Positions 43,041 to 52,562 of a DNA stretch of 64,000 bases are shown here, piece by piece. Origin of the DNA: Legionella sp. (lineage in GTDB: Bacteria > Pseudomonadota > Gammaproteobacteria > Legionellales > Legionellaceae); contig JAFKHV010000019.1 of assembly GCA_017306715.1 (NCBI GenBank), positions 1 through 64,000 of the forward strand, given 5' to 3'. The notes under the pieces were generated by a model. The model saw only the letters and a list, made by a program, of their open reading frames with translations. It was not told the origin of the DNA and searched no databases. Numbering within the stretch: the stretch's first letter is position 1; every line of letters begins with the position of its first letter. Both the position numbers and the translations under genes were made by a program.

Positions 43041-43226
43041 ATGAATGTAGAACAAGAAGTATTTGATATTTTAGAGAGTTGTATTTCCTGCTTGCAACAG
43101 GCGGCCCTAAACATAGGTGGCTTTGATTTTGATAAGAATGCACAAGCAGCAATATATGCTTATTCATTATTAAGAAGACAGCAGTTGTTTTTAATGTATC
43201 CGATTGAGAATGAAACAGTGCATTAA
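43041..43226 (+). CDS. Small protein between tfuA and the transfer operon
   Basis: This 61-aa frame has a Cys-Ile-Ser-Cys motif at 14-17 (ESCISCLQQ) and no signal peptide. No ribosome site is clear. It could be a plasmid-specific small protein or regulator of the tra operon, or, less likely, a precursor for the YcaO-TfuA pathway. It lies 113 bp after tfuA and 35 bp before the next gene. Confidence 0.4.
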   Translation: MNVEQEVFDILESCISCLQQAALNIGGFDFDKNAQAAIYAYSLLRRQQLFLMYPIENETVH

Positions 43227-43261
43227 CTGATAAAAATAAGCCAATAGAAGAGGGGTACTTT

Positions 43262-43633
43262 ATGAACGCAATTAAAACACTCATGCTATCGATGACCTTC
43301 ATGGTCGTAAGTGGAATTATTTATGCAGAGCCCACAACACTGCCTGAAAATAACGTTAAGCTCAATCAGATACTTGCAGTTGATGCAGCAATGAATAAGG
43401 AACATGATGTCGAATATTTTAAACACGTTCTGACTGGTGGAGGACTTTATGCACTTGTTTTAGCCCTGAATACCGAGGTTCCTGACGTAGCCAAATCAGT
43501 TGAGTATGTGGCTTTGTTCAAAAAACTGGATTTAGCAAATCACCTACTGACGCAAATTTTAGTTGAACTTAAAAAGAACAACCACCTACTAAGTCAAAGC
43601 ATGCTCGATAAAGGAGTAACCATGAATGGATAA
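43262..43633 (+). CDS. Exported hypothetical protein of the transfer operon
   Basis: At 123 aa this has a clear signal peptide (hydrophobic 5-21, cleavage near YAE at 21-23). The mature part is helical, with LTGGGLYALVLALNTEVPDVAKSVEYV. That LALxTExP phrase recurs in TraH (LALETELPEIAHAMQYM), which may mean shared contacts. It lies about 100 bp upstream of the pilin gene. No family name is recognised. Confidence 0.65.
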   Translation: MNAIKTLMLSMTFMVVSGIIYAEPTTLPENNVKLNQILAVDAAMNKEHDVEYFKHVLTGGGLYALVLALNTEVPDVAKSVEYVALFKKLDLANHLLTQILVELKKNNHLLSQSMLDKGVTMNG

Positions 43634-43739
43634 ACTCTCTTTATAAAGCCACAAAAACACGATTCATTAAATAAAAAGAACAAAAAATGAGCACAAATTG
43701 GGGCTCAGGGGATTTTTTTAACCAAAAAAGGAGAATGTG

Positions 43740-44051
43740 ATGAACTATAGAACAGCAATGAACGATTTGAGCATTAAAGGATATCTGTATGCCAGGCAAC
43801 TGCTCCCTTTTTTAATGATTGGTTTGGCACTGTTGTGTTTGATGCCTGATACTTGTTTTGCTGCTGAGAATCGGCTTTCTGGATTAAAAGAGGAAGTAAA
43901 GGCAACCTTCGGAGCGGATTCAGATCTCCCTTATTTTCTTTTGTTAGCAGAAGGGCTTGCAGGGGCTTATGCCTACATCAAAACCAAAAATATCGCAGTC
44001 CTTGCGGGTGTTCCGGTATTGATGGTGTTTACTCACTGGGCATTGAAATAA
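43740..44051 (+). CDS. traA: F-type pilin precursor TraA-like
   Basis: At 103 aa this has a long signal region ending CFAAEN near residue 43, then a small mature part with two hydrophobic stretches (LPYFLLLAEGLAGAYAYI and VLAGVPVLMVFTHW), the layout of F-type pilins. ATG 43740 follows AAAAGGAGAATGTG. The stop overlaps the traL start by 1 base (TAATG). The mature pilin would be about 60 residues. Confidence 0.78.
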   Translation: MNYRTAMNDLSIKGYLYARQLLPFLMIGLALLCLMPDTCFAAENRLSGLKEEVKATFGADSDLPYFLLLAEGLAGAYAYIKTKNIAVLAGVPVLMVFTHWALK

Positions 44052-44341
44052 TGGCTCGCAATTACCAAACCTTTATGCTCTCTGATGAGCCCAAAATTGC
44101 GGGTATTCCTGTTACCACAGGCCTGCCCATTTTTTTACTCACGGGAATTGGGCTTTTAACAGGTCTTGCCTATCAGCTTTTTATGATAGGCGCAGCCCTA
44201 AGCGTTGCGATGCATATCAAGTATGGCGGACTGCCTCTGCGGAGTCTGTTTGCCATCGTGTACTGGTCGCTGCCTCACCGGTTAACGTCCCTTTTATTTC
44301 GAGCTTTGCCCGATTCTGCCAACCGAATTTATATCAGGTGA
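44051..44341 (+). CDS. traL: TraL, T4SS inner-membrane protein
   Basis: At 96 aa it has a hydrophobic central pair (GLPIFLLTGIGLLTGLAYQLF and a second segment) and a C-terminal basic end, as in TraL/VirB3-like proteins. Position right after the pilin and before traE is conserved in F. It helps anchor the core of the conjugation channel. Confidence 0.85.
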   Translation: MARNYQTFMLSDEPKIAGIPVTTGLPIFLLTGIGLLTGLAYQLFMIGAALSVAMHIKYGGLPLRSLFAIVYWSLPHRLTSLLFRALPDSANRIYIR

Positions 44342-44345
44342 TTTA

Positions 44346-44906
44346 ATGGATACTTCATTTCGTGATAATGCGATTGCAAAAAACAGACTGTTATTCAAGC
44401 TGACGCTGATTTGGGCGCTATCGAGTACGTTTGCAATTATTGTTCTGTGCGCCTTAAATTTTTATACCTTACTGCATAAGCAGGTTCACTGGCTTCCAGT
44501 GTGCACTGGTCTAGAGTTTAGCATTGGCGATAAAGGTTATTCACCCGAATATCTGAAAGAAATGACGCAGAAAGCTGCTGACTTACGCCTGACCTATAAC
44601 CCTGAGACCATTGATGCACGCTACACCATGCTGTCTCATCTGATTCCAGCGAAATACCAGGAATCGTTTTCTAAACTATTGGATGCCGAGCGAAAAACAG
44701 TACATGACAAAAACGTAAGCTCAGTATTTTACGCTGAAAAAGTATCGGTGGATGTCACTAAAAACCAAGGTCAAATCGAAGGGCAGTTGTATCGCACAAG
44801 CCATGGACTTCAATTAAAGCCACAACACAAAATGTATCGAGTTCAGTTTTCACATCAATCAGGCCTTTTAAATCTTGTGTCCATTCAGGAGATACATCAT
44901 GACTAA
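44346..44906 (+). CDS. traE: TraE, T4SS core (VirB8-like)
   Basis: At 186 aa this has one N-terminal membrane helix (about 16-39) and a periplasmic domain with the TraE segments SHLIPAKYQ and VSSVFYAEKVSVD. It overlaps the traK start by 8 bp. The F counterpart is 188 aa. Confidence 0.88.
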   Translation: MDTSFRDNAIAKNRLLFKLTLIWALSSTFAIIVLCALNFYTLLHKQVHWLPVCTGLEFSIGDKGYSPEYLKEMTQKAADLRLTYNPETIDARYTMLSHLIPAKYQESFSKLLDAERKTVHDKNVSSVFYAEKVSVDVTKNQGQIEGQLYRTSHGLQLKPQHKMYRVQFSHQSGLLNLVSIQEIHHD

Positions 44907-45633
44907 CTCAATTTATGATAAAGCTAAAAAAACCATTTTTCTTATAAGTTGTTTGTGCTCAGGAATTGTTGGTGCAAGCACAGCTCCTTCGATCATCGCT
45001 TTTGAAGAAGGAGAGCAGTTTAATCTGACCTTATCGAGTATTAACTTTAATCGTGTGTTTGTTGAAGGGGAATCGATCACTAAATTAAGTTACCCAGAGC
45101 ATGCTATTACAGTAGATAAAAGTGAGATGGATAATCCCGAAAGCACGGATTCTTCGGTGTATATAAAGCCCAATTTTCAAGTTCCCATTACCCTGTTCCT
45201 AACTACAGATAAAGGACATCACGTATCACTTACCTTGACACCTGATGAATCGGTTGGAAAAACCTTAAGACTTGTGCCTCGCGCTCAAACAAAATTGAAA
45301 TTTGTGAAACTGGATACCCCTGATGCCAGCGAAGTAGATGAGGCAATCGCTGCCATGAAAGCAGGGGAGACTCCCAAAGAATTTAATGAGAAACGGGTTA
45401 TTCCAAGTCCTTTTTACATTAAAAAAAACATTAAGGTAACTCTTGAAAAGCAATATCAGGGTAAGCGTTTCACGGGCTATGTCTATCGGTTAGAAAATAC
45501 ATCAAATCATGAACTAGCGCTTACAACAGCCTTATTTGCCCATAAGGATGCAGAGTCCCTGTCATTAAGTGATGAGGCACTCCCACCTAAAAAAATCGCT
45601 TATTTATACGGGTTATACAGCAATCAGGGATAA
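44899..45633 (+). CDS. traK: TraK, T4SS secretin-like outer component
   Basis: At 244 aa it has a signal peptide (ISCLCSGIVGAS), then a beta-rich periplasmic domain typical of TraK/VirB9 (FEEGEQFNLTLSSINFNRVFVEGESI). It would join TraV and TraB in the core complex. ATG 44899 after CAGGAGATACATC is preferred to the longer start at 44875. F TraK is 242 aa. Confidence 0.88.
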   Translation: MTNSIYDKAKKTIFLISCLCSGIVGASTAPSIIAFEEGEQFNLTLSSINFNRVFVEGESITKLSYPEHAITVDKSEMDNPESTDSSVYIKPNFQVPITLFLTTDKGHHVSLTLTPDESVGKTLRLVPRAQTKLKFVKLDTPDASEVDEAIAAMKAGETPKEFNEKRVIPSPFYIKKNIKVTLEKQYQGKRFTGYVYRLENTSNHELALTTALFAHKDAESLSLSDEALPPKKIAYLYGLYSNQG

Positions 45634-45673
45634 ACCAGGAGCTGCTTAAAATGAGTTGGAAGGAGAGTAGGTA

Positions 45674-47140
45674 ATGTTTAAAAAAATAAAACAATGGTTG
45701 ACGCTAAAGCCTCAAAACGCCAATAAGCTCGCTAAAAAGGAACAATTGAAGCATGCAGCCATTCTATTACTGGTGGGTGGCGCGTCCTATGGATTTTATT
45801 GTTACTCATCGGCTGAGAAAAAAAAGCCAATCCACCAGGAAGAAGCTTCGTTCGAGAGTATTTTTGAAAGTACTTTTAACCAGGGCAGTGACGAAGCACT
45901 CCTTCTGCAACAGCAGCAACAAATTGATTCTTTAAAAGAGTTAGTGGCAGAACATCATAAAAAACAGCAGGAAGCAGCACCTGTGAACACAGAAAATTCG
46001 GAAACAAAAGCCTTGATGCAGGCTATGAAAGAGCAGCTTGCACACCTTGAAGAAGAAAATAAAAAAATGAACGAACAATTACAGGTTGCACTGGTTTCTA
46101 GCCGTAAGCCTAGCCTGGTCACCGTTAGGCCGCCAACTCGTGAAGAGATGGAAGCACAGCAAAAGAAAAAGCATCAGGCAGAGCGCGAACTGCTGGCAAA
46201 ATCAGGACTGGAAACAGTGCAATTTAACAACCGGAAGAAAAGAAACAAGGAAGTACGAACCGCTAAAAATTACGTTTGGGCGGGAACCTTTGTTGAAGGG
46301 GTGTTGCTGACTGGGGTTTTAGGTGATGCAGGAATAAATGGCTCAAAAAATATGGGAACTGCTTTAATCCGCCTTACCAGCGGAGGAATCATGCCCAACA
46401 ACCAGCATTCTCATTTGGAAGACTGTGTCGCACTGGTATCCACTTATGGTGATTTATCAGGAAGTTCCGTGGTGATGCATTTAGAAACACTGTCTTGCGC
46501 AGGAAACAACATCAATTTTGAACAAAAGGCCTACGGTTCTGTATTTGATTTGGATGCCATGCAGGATTTACGCGGAACTTCCATTTTAAAAACAAAACCT
46601 CTGTTAACCTATTCGGCAGCGGCAGGCATGCTGGCAGGATTTGGTGATGGTTTAAAGAATTTAAATACCGCTCAAACAATCAATCCAGGGGCTGGCACCA
46701 TTACGACCTATGGGCAGGCATCAACCCTTGCTCAATCGGCTGCTGGTGGTGCGCTTAGTAATCCTGCCAATCGTATTGCAGATTATGTAATGCGCATTGC
46801 TGATATTTATCATCCACTGGTTGTGGCACGTGCGGGTCGTCGTGTTTCAGTTTTATTTACTAAAGGCTTTTGGATAGACAAAGAACATCAGGTGTACGAG
46901 TCAGGACGCGCTATCAACGAAGGTCATGCCCAAAACGAGTCTGGGGTTACAACCACTGTAAGCCGTGCCTATGAATTAAATACAAACCCTGTGAATGGCT
47001 CTTCATTGATGCAGTCCAATAACCAAGAGCCCATGCTTCAAACCGTTAATCCTGTTGAGAATCCCCTCTTAAATCAATCAGGACAACCCACTACCCCATT
47101 ATTTTCAACTGTACAAAATGAGGAGCCACTTCATGATTAA
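45674..47140 (+). CDS. traB: TraB, T4SS VirB10-like protein
   Basis: At 488 aa it has an N-terminal membrane helix (about 28-45), a coiled-coil region (QQQQQIDSLKELVAEHHKKQQE, and MKEQLAHLEEENKKMNEQL) and a C-terminal VirB10-like barrel (VEGVLLTGVLGDAGINGS, FWIDKEHQVY). It spans the inner and outer membrane layers. The ATG follows AGGAGAGTAGGTA. It overlaps traV by 8 bp. F TraB is 475 aa. Confidence 0.92.
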   Translation: MFKKIKQWLTLKPQNANKLAKKEQLKHAAILLLVGGASYGFYCYSSAEKKKPIHQEEASFESIFESTFNQGSDEALLLQQQQQIDSLKELVAEHHKKQQEAAPVNTENSETKALMQAMKEQLAHLEEENKKMNEQLQVALVSSRKPSLVTVRPPTREEMEAQQKKKHQAERELLAKSGLETVQFNNRKKRNKEVRTAKNYVWAGTFVEGVLLTGVLGDAGINGSKNMGTALIRLTSGGIMPNNQHSHLEDCVALVSTYGDLSGSSVVMHLETLSCAGNNINFEQKAYGSVFDLDAMQDLRGTSILKTKPLLTYSAAAGMLAGFGDGLKNLNTAQTINPGAGTITTYGQASTLAQSAAGGALSNPANRIADYVMRIADIYHPLVVARAGRRVSVLFTKGFWIDKEHQVYESGRAINEGHAQNESGVTTTVSRAYELNTNPVNGSSLMQSNNQEPMLQTVNPVENPLLNQSGQPTTPLFSTVQNEEPLHD

Positions 47141-47360
47141 ACCTCTATTTTTATTGAGCACCCTTTTCTTAGTGTCGCAGTTATCTGCCTGCTCCAAATC
47201 CATCCTGGACAATGAGGATGCCAGATGCCCCTTTGCTGACAGGGGTGGTTGTCAAAGCATGGAAATGGTAAATCGCATGGTACAGGAAAAACGCTACACA
47301 CCCGATGGTCAATTCGTGCAGCAGGCAAAAGGCCAGGTTCTTTATTCAGGTTATAAGTAG
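47133..47360 (+). CDS. traV: TraV-like lipoprotein (short)
   Basis: This 75-aa lipoprotein has a lipobox LSAC (Cys about 20) and the TraV cysteine segment CPFADRGGCQSM. At under half the F protein length (171 aa), it keeps only the N-terminal part. ATG 47133 follows AGGAGCCACTTC. It would anchor the TraK/TraB core to the outer membrane. No frameshift or second half is seen downstream, so the short form is probably real. Confidence 0.8.
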   Translation: MIKPLFLLSTLFLVSQLSACSKSILDNEDARCPFADRGGCQSMEMVNRMVQEKRYTPDGQFVQQAKGQVLYSGYK

Positions 47361-47388
47361 GCGCTGGAAAGAAAACAGGAGAAAAGCC

Positions 47389-49938
47389 ATGTTTACAAAC
47401 GCTATAGAATGGGTTCAAGATACTTATGAGTTGCTAAAGGAGACCTGGAATGACAAAGAGCTAACGGACAATGAATCTGATTTTGACCTCAAGGCACATC
47501 AATATCCTTCGTTTACTGAAAAAATAGTACCTTATCAATATTTTGATGAGGAATCGAAGCTGTTTTTTAATGAATATAATGCAGGATTAATCTATCGCAT
47601 TATTCCTTTAACAGGGGCGAATGAACACATAGCGGAACAACTGGATACGCTGCTTCAATCGAAAGTGTCACATGAGTTCACCTTGCAGTTGATTTGCGTC
47701 AAACACAATCAAGTTGGGAATGATATTGAGGCGTTTACTTCCCAGTTTTCAAAAAGCGAATTTGAAAATTTAAGTCTGTTAGGAGATAACCTTAAGGCCT
47801 TTTATCAAAAAGCCGCCATCCATGGTTTTAAAACCAACACGATGCTTGCACCGCGATTAACGCATACAGATTGCTATATCGTTATTGATAAAATCAAAAA
47901 AGAATCTGAGAGTGATTTAAAAGCCTGTTTTGGTCAGTTTCGCGTTTCGTTTGAAGCATCCTTAAGTGCTGCAAAAATTGGATTCAAGCAAGCGGATGCA
48001 ACTGATTTTTTGCATTTGCTTCACTTTTATCTGGATAATTGCCCTGATGTCATTACTCCACGCCCTGTGATTTATGATAAAACCAAATTACTCAAAGAGC
48101 AGGCACTGTCTCATGACTTTGATATTGAATTTAAAAATAATGAAGTAGTGATTAAAGGGGTTAATGAATCTGGGCGTGCTTATGAAACAGCAGTATCTGT
48201 TCTGACCATTGATCGCCTGCCTCGCCAGTATTGTTTATGGGAGAACATTAATAATACCAGCAATATTTTTCATCCTGATAAAAGAATATCCTGCAATCAC
48301 ATCATCTCGGTCATCTATCTGGTCGAAGAGCAAGGACGCGCTCAGGGTAGGGCGAATCGTAAAACCCGTGATTTGGATAAAAAATCTAAAAGTGATTACG
48401 CATTAAATGTGGCGGGAACGGAGGAGCAGGCACGGGTATGGCGTACCTTTCGTGATGATTTATCCTCACAAAAGACTCGCTCTGTAAAGATGCTTTATAA
48501 CGTGGTTCTTTTTTCAAGACCTCATGAGAAAGAGCGTGATGTAGAAGCTGCTCGCACAGTATTTGCGTTTAATGACATTAAACTGGCATTGTGTAAACGC
48601 ATGCAATGTCCCTATTTTTTAGTCTCGATGCCGTTTTTTTTCACAGGAAATCTGGTTAAGGATTTTTCTCTTCCCACAATGATGTGGCCAATTTCTTCAT
48701 GGAATGCAACTCAATACATGCCCATTCTTTCTGACTGGCGCGGAGTAGGTAAGGGTATCTTGTTGCCTACCATGCGCGATCAATTTGCCTGCATCGATCC
48801 TTTCTCTGGTGTATTTGGCAGCAATTACAACATGGCTGTCACCGGAACCTCGGGCGGTGGAAAAAGCTTTTTTATTCAGATGCTGATGCTCAATATCCTG
48901 TTTAATGGCGGAGATATTTTCATTATTGATGTAGGTGGGAGCTATAGAAAACTGTGTGAGGCGCTCGGTGGGACTTATCTTGAGTACAGCAATTTGGCGA
49001 TGAATCCCTTTACCCATGTAACGGACATTTTACGGGAGATTGATGACATTATTGCCTTGTTTGAATTATTAACCTGCCCAACCAGCGGTGCTACAGATGA
49101 CGACCGAGGCACTTTAAGAGAAGCCATTTTAACCGCTTTTGGGACAACTCAGAATCAAACGCGCATTGATGAGGTTGCAGGAGTCTTATTGTCATTGTAC
49201 GAGCACGACCGCGAAACCTATCCTACAGCGCGCATTTTGTCTAAGAACCTCCAGCGTTACTGTTCTGCCTCAGAGCATGGCAAAGCGTTTAATGAACCCT
49301 CTCAGCTATCACCTGATGCCCGTATGATTGTAGTGGACTTGAAGGAAATTGAGGACAATCAAAGTATTCGCGCCCCGGTTCTTCTGTCCGTTATTTCCCA
49401 GTTTCAAAGACGTATGTTCAACTCAGACAGAAATAAACAAAAGATGTGCATCATTGATGAAGCCTGGTCATTTTTTACAGGAGATTCAATTGCGGTGAAC
49501 TTTATTACCAAAGGCTTTCGTACTGGTCGGCGACATAAAGCATCATTTGTCACGATTACTCAGGGGATTGAGGATTATTTCGAATTTTCAGAAGCGCGAG
49601 CTGCCTGGGAAAATTCCGCATTAAAGCTTGTTTTTTTACAAGAGGAATCACCGCTTTTAGAACATCAAAAAAAGCATGAGACTTTTTCAGACTACGAGAT
49701 GACGATTCTCAAATCATTCCCAATAGCGAAAGAAGCGGGTTTTTCTCAAGTCTTGCTGCGTGCTAATGGTATTTCCTCCTTTCATCGCTTGTTCGTTGAT
49801 CCGTTTACTCGCGTGCTTTTATCTTCCGATGGTGATGATTATCAGGCAGTCATTAATTATGTGGCACAGGGACTGTTATTTCTGGATGCCGTATCGCAAG
49901 TGGCAAAGGAGCATTACGGGAGGGCTTATGCAGCTTAA
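47389..49938 (+). CDS. traC: TraC, T4SS ATPase (VirB4-like)
   Basis: At 849 aa this is the VirB4-class ATPase of the pilus machine, with Walker A TGTSGGGKSFF (about 484-494), Walker B CIIDEAWSFF (about 686-695) and the arginine-containing FRTGRRHKASFVTITQG. ATG 47389 follows ACAGGAGAAAAGCC. It overlaps trbI by 11 bp. F TraC is 875 aa. Confidence 0.95.
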   Translation: MFTNAIEWVQDTYELLKETWNDKELTDNESDFDLKAHQYPSFTEKIVPYQYFDEESKLFFNEYNAGLIYRIIPLTGANEHIAEQLDTLLQSKVSHEFTLQLICVKHNQVGNDIEAFTSQFSKSEFENLSLLGDNLKAFYQKAAIHGFKTNTMLAPRLTHTDCYIVIDKIKKESESDLKACFGQFRVSFEASLSAAKIGFKQADATDFLHLLHFYLDNCPDVITPRPVIYDKTKLLKEQALSHDFDIEFKNNEVVIKGVNESGRAYETAVSVLTIDRLPRQYCLWENINNTSNIFHPDKRISCNHIISVIYLVEEQGRAQGRANRKTRDLDKKSKSDYALNVAGTEEQARVWRTFRDDLSSQKTRSVKMLYNVVLFSRPHEKERDVEAARTVFAFNDIKLALCKRMQCPYFLVSMPFFFTGNLVKDFSLPTMMWPISSWNATQYMPILSDWRGVGKGILLPTMRDQFACIDPFSGVFGSNYNMAVTGTSGGGKSFFIQMLMLNILFNGGDIFIIDVGGSYRKLCEALGGTYLEYSNLAMNPFTHVTDILREIDDIIALFELLTCPTSGATDDDRGTLREAILTAFGTTQNQTRIDEVAGVLLSLYEHDRETYPTARILSKNLQRYCSASEHGKAFNEPSQLSPDARMIVVDLKEIEDNQSIRAPVLLSVISQFQRRMFNSDRNKQKMCIIDEAWSFFTGDSIAVNFITKGFRTGRRHKASFVTITQGIEDYFEFSEARAAWENSALKLVFLQEESPLLEHQKKHETFSDYEMTILKSFPIAKEAGFSQVLLRANGISSFHRLFVDPFTRVLLSSDGDDYQAVINYVAQGLLFLDAVSQVAKEHYGRAYAA

Positions 49939-50293
49939 CCGACTCAAAACCATGCACTGGGTCTTTGCAGGAATTGGCGGATTCATTGGAATCCTGGCGG
50001 GTATTTTGGTGATGTGGCCTAAGCCTTTTCCTCTTTTGGTAGTTGACATGAATCGTGCCATTCAAGCGCCTTCGGTAATGCTTGCTCGTTCCAAACTGAC
50101 TCATGAAGAACAATTAAAAATAATGGAGCGCTTTTCCCGCACCCTCCCAGAAGTCATCAAGGATTATGGAGCGTCACATCGGGTAACCCTTGTGAGTGCG
50201 TCCGTATTGTCGAGTTTTAAACCGTCCCATGTGGATGTGACGGATGAGCTTATTGCCTTGACCATAACAAGGATAAAACATGAGGCACGCTAG
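49928..50293 (+). CDS. trbI: TrbI-like T4SS protein
   Basis: At 121 aa it has one N-terminal transmembrane segment (WVFAGIGGFIGILAGILVMW) and a basic periplasmic part. ATG 49928 inside the end of traC is preferred to the longer frame from 49760. It precedes traW, as in F, where TrbI (128 aa) affects pilus retraction. Confidence 0.82.
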   Translation: MQLNRLKTMHWVFAGIGGFIGILAGILVMWPKPFPLLVVDMNRAIQAPSVMLARSKLTHEEQLKIMERFSRTLPEVIKDYGASHRVTLVSASVLSSFKPSHVDVTDELIALTITRIKHEAR

Positions 50294-50915
50294 CAAACAG
50301 TTGTTTCTCCTTATTCTAGGTTTTTTCTGTCTATTAGAACCTGTGAGTCATGCAAAAAATATAGGTCATTATGGTCAGACATTCCCTGTCAATGAAGAGG
50401 ATATAAGGAAAGTCATTATGAACAAACTCTATGCATTGCAGCAAAGCGGTGATTTAGAGCATGTTCAACGCGATTTAGAGCAGAAAGCCGCACGTCAGGC
50501 GATGAGGCCAACCCCTTTGGCATTGAGCACGACTCGCAAGCCTAAGACGTTTCGCATTTCACCGGCAGTGACTGTATCTCATGATATCTGGACACCTGAT
50601 GGACATTTAATTGCAAAAGCAGGAACTCGGATCAATCCATTTGAGCGTGTTCACTTCCTTAAAACCCTGATTTTTTTTAATGCAGATGATACAGGACAGG
50701 TTGCCTGGGTTAAAAAACATTACACCGACTTTACGCACGTTAAATTTATTTTGACCGGCGGGGATGTTCGAGTTGCTGCAGAGCTTTTTGGTCGAATTTA
50801 TTTTGATGTGAACGGCATCATTTCATCCAGGCTTCACCTTCAACACGTTCCAAGCATAGTCAGCCAGGAAGGTCTTGATTGGCAGGTTAAAGAAATTGGA
50901 GTGAACGATGAATAA
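50280..50915 (+). CDS. traW: TraW, pilus assembly protein
   Basis: At 211 aa it has a signal peptide (FLLILGFFCLLEPVSHA) and the TraW body with ARQAMRPTPL, TVSHDIWTPDGHLIAKAGTRINPF and FNADDTGQVAWV. It equals F TraW (210 aa) in length. It acts in the periplasm with TrbC and TraU, and overlaps trbI by 14 bp and traU by 8 bp. Confidence 0.92.
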   Translation: MRHASKQLFLLILGFFCLLEPVSHAKNIGHYGQTFPVNEEDIRKVIMNKLYALQQSGDLEHVQRDLEQKAARQAMRPTPLALSTTRKPKTFRISPAVTVSHDIWTPDGHLIAKAGTRINPFERVHFLKTLIFFNADDTGQVAWVKKHYTDFTHVKFILTGGDVRVAAELFGRIYFDVNGIISSRLHLQHVPSIVSQEGLDWQVKEIGVNDE

Positions 50916-51885
50916 ACGATTCTTCTATTCGATTATTGTGGGCTTATTCTTCATAGGTTCACTGCAGGCATCACAATGTAAGGGGCATTTTGTCAATCCT
51001 ATAACCGACATTTGCTGGGATTGTTTGTTCCCATTAACCATTGGCTCCTCCGAAGTGGTAAAGAGCCAATATCCTGATACGAAAAATCCTGGCAACCCTA
51101 TCTGCTCCTGCCCAAACAAATTACAACTTTTAGGAGTGACCATAGGTTATTGGGAGCCCTTTGCGTTAGTGGATGTGACACGAAAGCCTTATTGCATGGT
51201 GAATCTTGGGGTGCAATTGCACATTAAAGATCAGGGGCTGGGTGGTTCACAAATGCCTGATACCGATGGGCGGGGCGCATTTTATTACGTGCATTGGTAC
51301 AAATACCCACTGATGTATTGGCTGCAGGTACTCACTTCCATCGGCTGTATGGAGACAGAAGATTTTGATGTGATGTATTTGAGTGAACTTGATCCGACAT
51401 GGAATGACTCTGAGTTTGCTTTTGTTCTTAATCCTGAAGCCACCTTATTTACCACACCGCCAGTGCGTGCGTCTTGTGCTGCAGATGCAACCAAAGCATT
51501 GGCAGGGACGGCCATGGATTCTTTATTCTGGTGCATGGGCGCTCAAGGTTCCACCTATCCTCTCAATGGTTTTGTTGCCAATCAGGCAAGTCCCATTAGT
51601 GCCGCAACGCTTCTGACAGAACGCACCGACTTTAAGCTTCATCGCCTTGGAGCAATTAAAGATTCCATTGGTAAAGATTGGCCTGCACTTTGTAGCACCT
51701 ATCGCTCTTCCATTTTACCTAAAAGCCGGTATCGCTACCAATTAGTCAATACATTGCCTGATGCAAAACGCTGCCAGCCCTTTGGCCGTTCAGTCATTAC
51801 CTGGGAAGCCGGACATACCTATCCTGGGGATGGGGATAATTTTGGTTTCATGATTTGGCGTAAGAGAAATTGTTGCTTTTTATAA
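50908..51885 (+). CDS. traU: TraU, DNA-transfer protein
   Basis: At 325 aa it has a signal peptide (YSIIVGLFFIGSLQAS) and a cysteine-rich periplasmic protein (DICWDCLFP, CSCPNK..., MGAQGSTYPLNG). It matches F TraU (330 aa), which is needed for DNA transfer more than for pilus growth. Its many cysteines fit the oxidative folding helpers TraF and TrbB encoded below. Confidence 0.93.
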   Translation: MNKRFFYSIIVGLFFIGSLQASQCKGHFVNPITDICWDCLFPLTIGSSEVVKSQYPDTKNPGNPICSCPNKLQLLGVTIGYWEPFALVDVTRKPYCMVNLGVQLHIKDQGLGGSQMPDTDGRGAFYYVHWYKYPLMYWLQVLTSIGCMETEDFDVMYLSELDPTWNDSEFAFVLNPEATLFTTPPVRASCAADATKALAGTAMDSLFWCMGAQGSTYPLNGFVANQASPISAATLLTERTDFKLHRLGAIKDSIGKDWPALCSTYRSSILPKSRYRYQLVNTLPDAKRCQPFGRSVITWEAGHTYPGDGDNFGFMIWRKRNCCFL

Positions 51886-51896
51886 GGAGGCCTTTC

Positions 51897-52562
51897 ATGG
51901 CGCACTACATTAAAATCATTATTCTGTTTCTAACTGGGATTGGCGGATGCTTTGCAAACACTAATGATGAGTTAAGGCATTATCAAGAGGAGGGGGCTCA
52001 CCAGGTATCAACCATTTCGAATAAGACAATTGAAACGTTAAAGCGCACGTCCTCACGGAATCAATCAGAGCACCAATTATTAATTGATACACTCATGCAA
52101 CGCAGCACAGACGGTTTACAAAGCAATCAAAAACCGCAGGGAGCTGAAGGTGCCATTTTATTTGTATCCTTTTCCATGCCCGACTCACTTTTATTTGCAT
52201 TGAGCGATGAAGCAGCACGGTTTCATATTCCCGTGGTCATTAATGGGTTAGTGGATGGTGATTTTAAACAGACCATAGAAACATTTAAACGTCTTAATAG
52301 CGAAGCCCAAAAGCAGCATTTGAACTTTAAGGGAATTTCTATTGACCCAGTCTGGTTTAATCAATTCCACATTACAACGGTTCCAGCGCTTGTAGTAACA
52401 GAGCCCTCCAGGTCTTGCGGTTCAGGGCAGCACTGCACCAATCAACCGTTTGATGTAGTGTATGGCAATGCAAGCATTAAAAAAGGACTCGAGCTCATCG
52501 CCCAGAAAGGAGACGCAGGAGCGACATTAGCGGCCACCATTTTGGAGAAAGGCCATGTTTAG
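51897..52562 (+). CDS. trbC: TrbC-like pilus assembly protein
   Basis: At 221 aa it has a signal peptide (IIILFLTGIGGCFA) and then a thioredoxin-like TrbC domain (ILFVSFSMPDSLLFAL...ITTVPALVVTEPSRS). ATG 51897 follows AAGGAGGCCTTTC. It works with TraW and TraU in the periplasm. The 8-bp overlap with traN fits the operon pattern. Confidence 0.88.
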   Translation: MAHYIKIIILFLTGIGGCFANTNDELRHYQEEGAHQVSTISNKTIETLKRTSSRNQSEHQLLIDTLMQRSTDGLQSNQKPQGAEGAILFVSFSMPDSLLFALSDEAARFHIPVVINGLVDGDFKQTIETFKRLNSEAQKQHLNFKGISIDPVWFNQFHITTVPALVVTEPSRSCGSGQHCTNQPFDVVYGNASIKKGLELIAQKGDAGATLAATILEKGHV

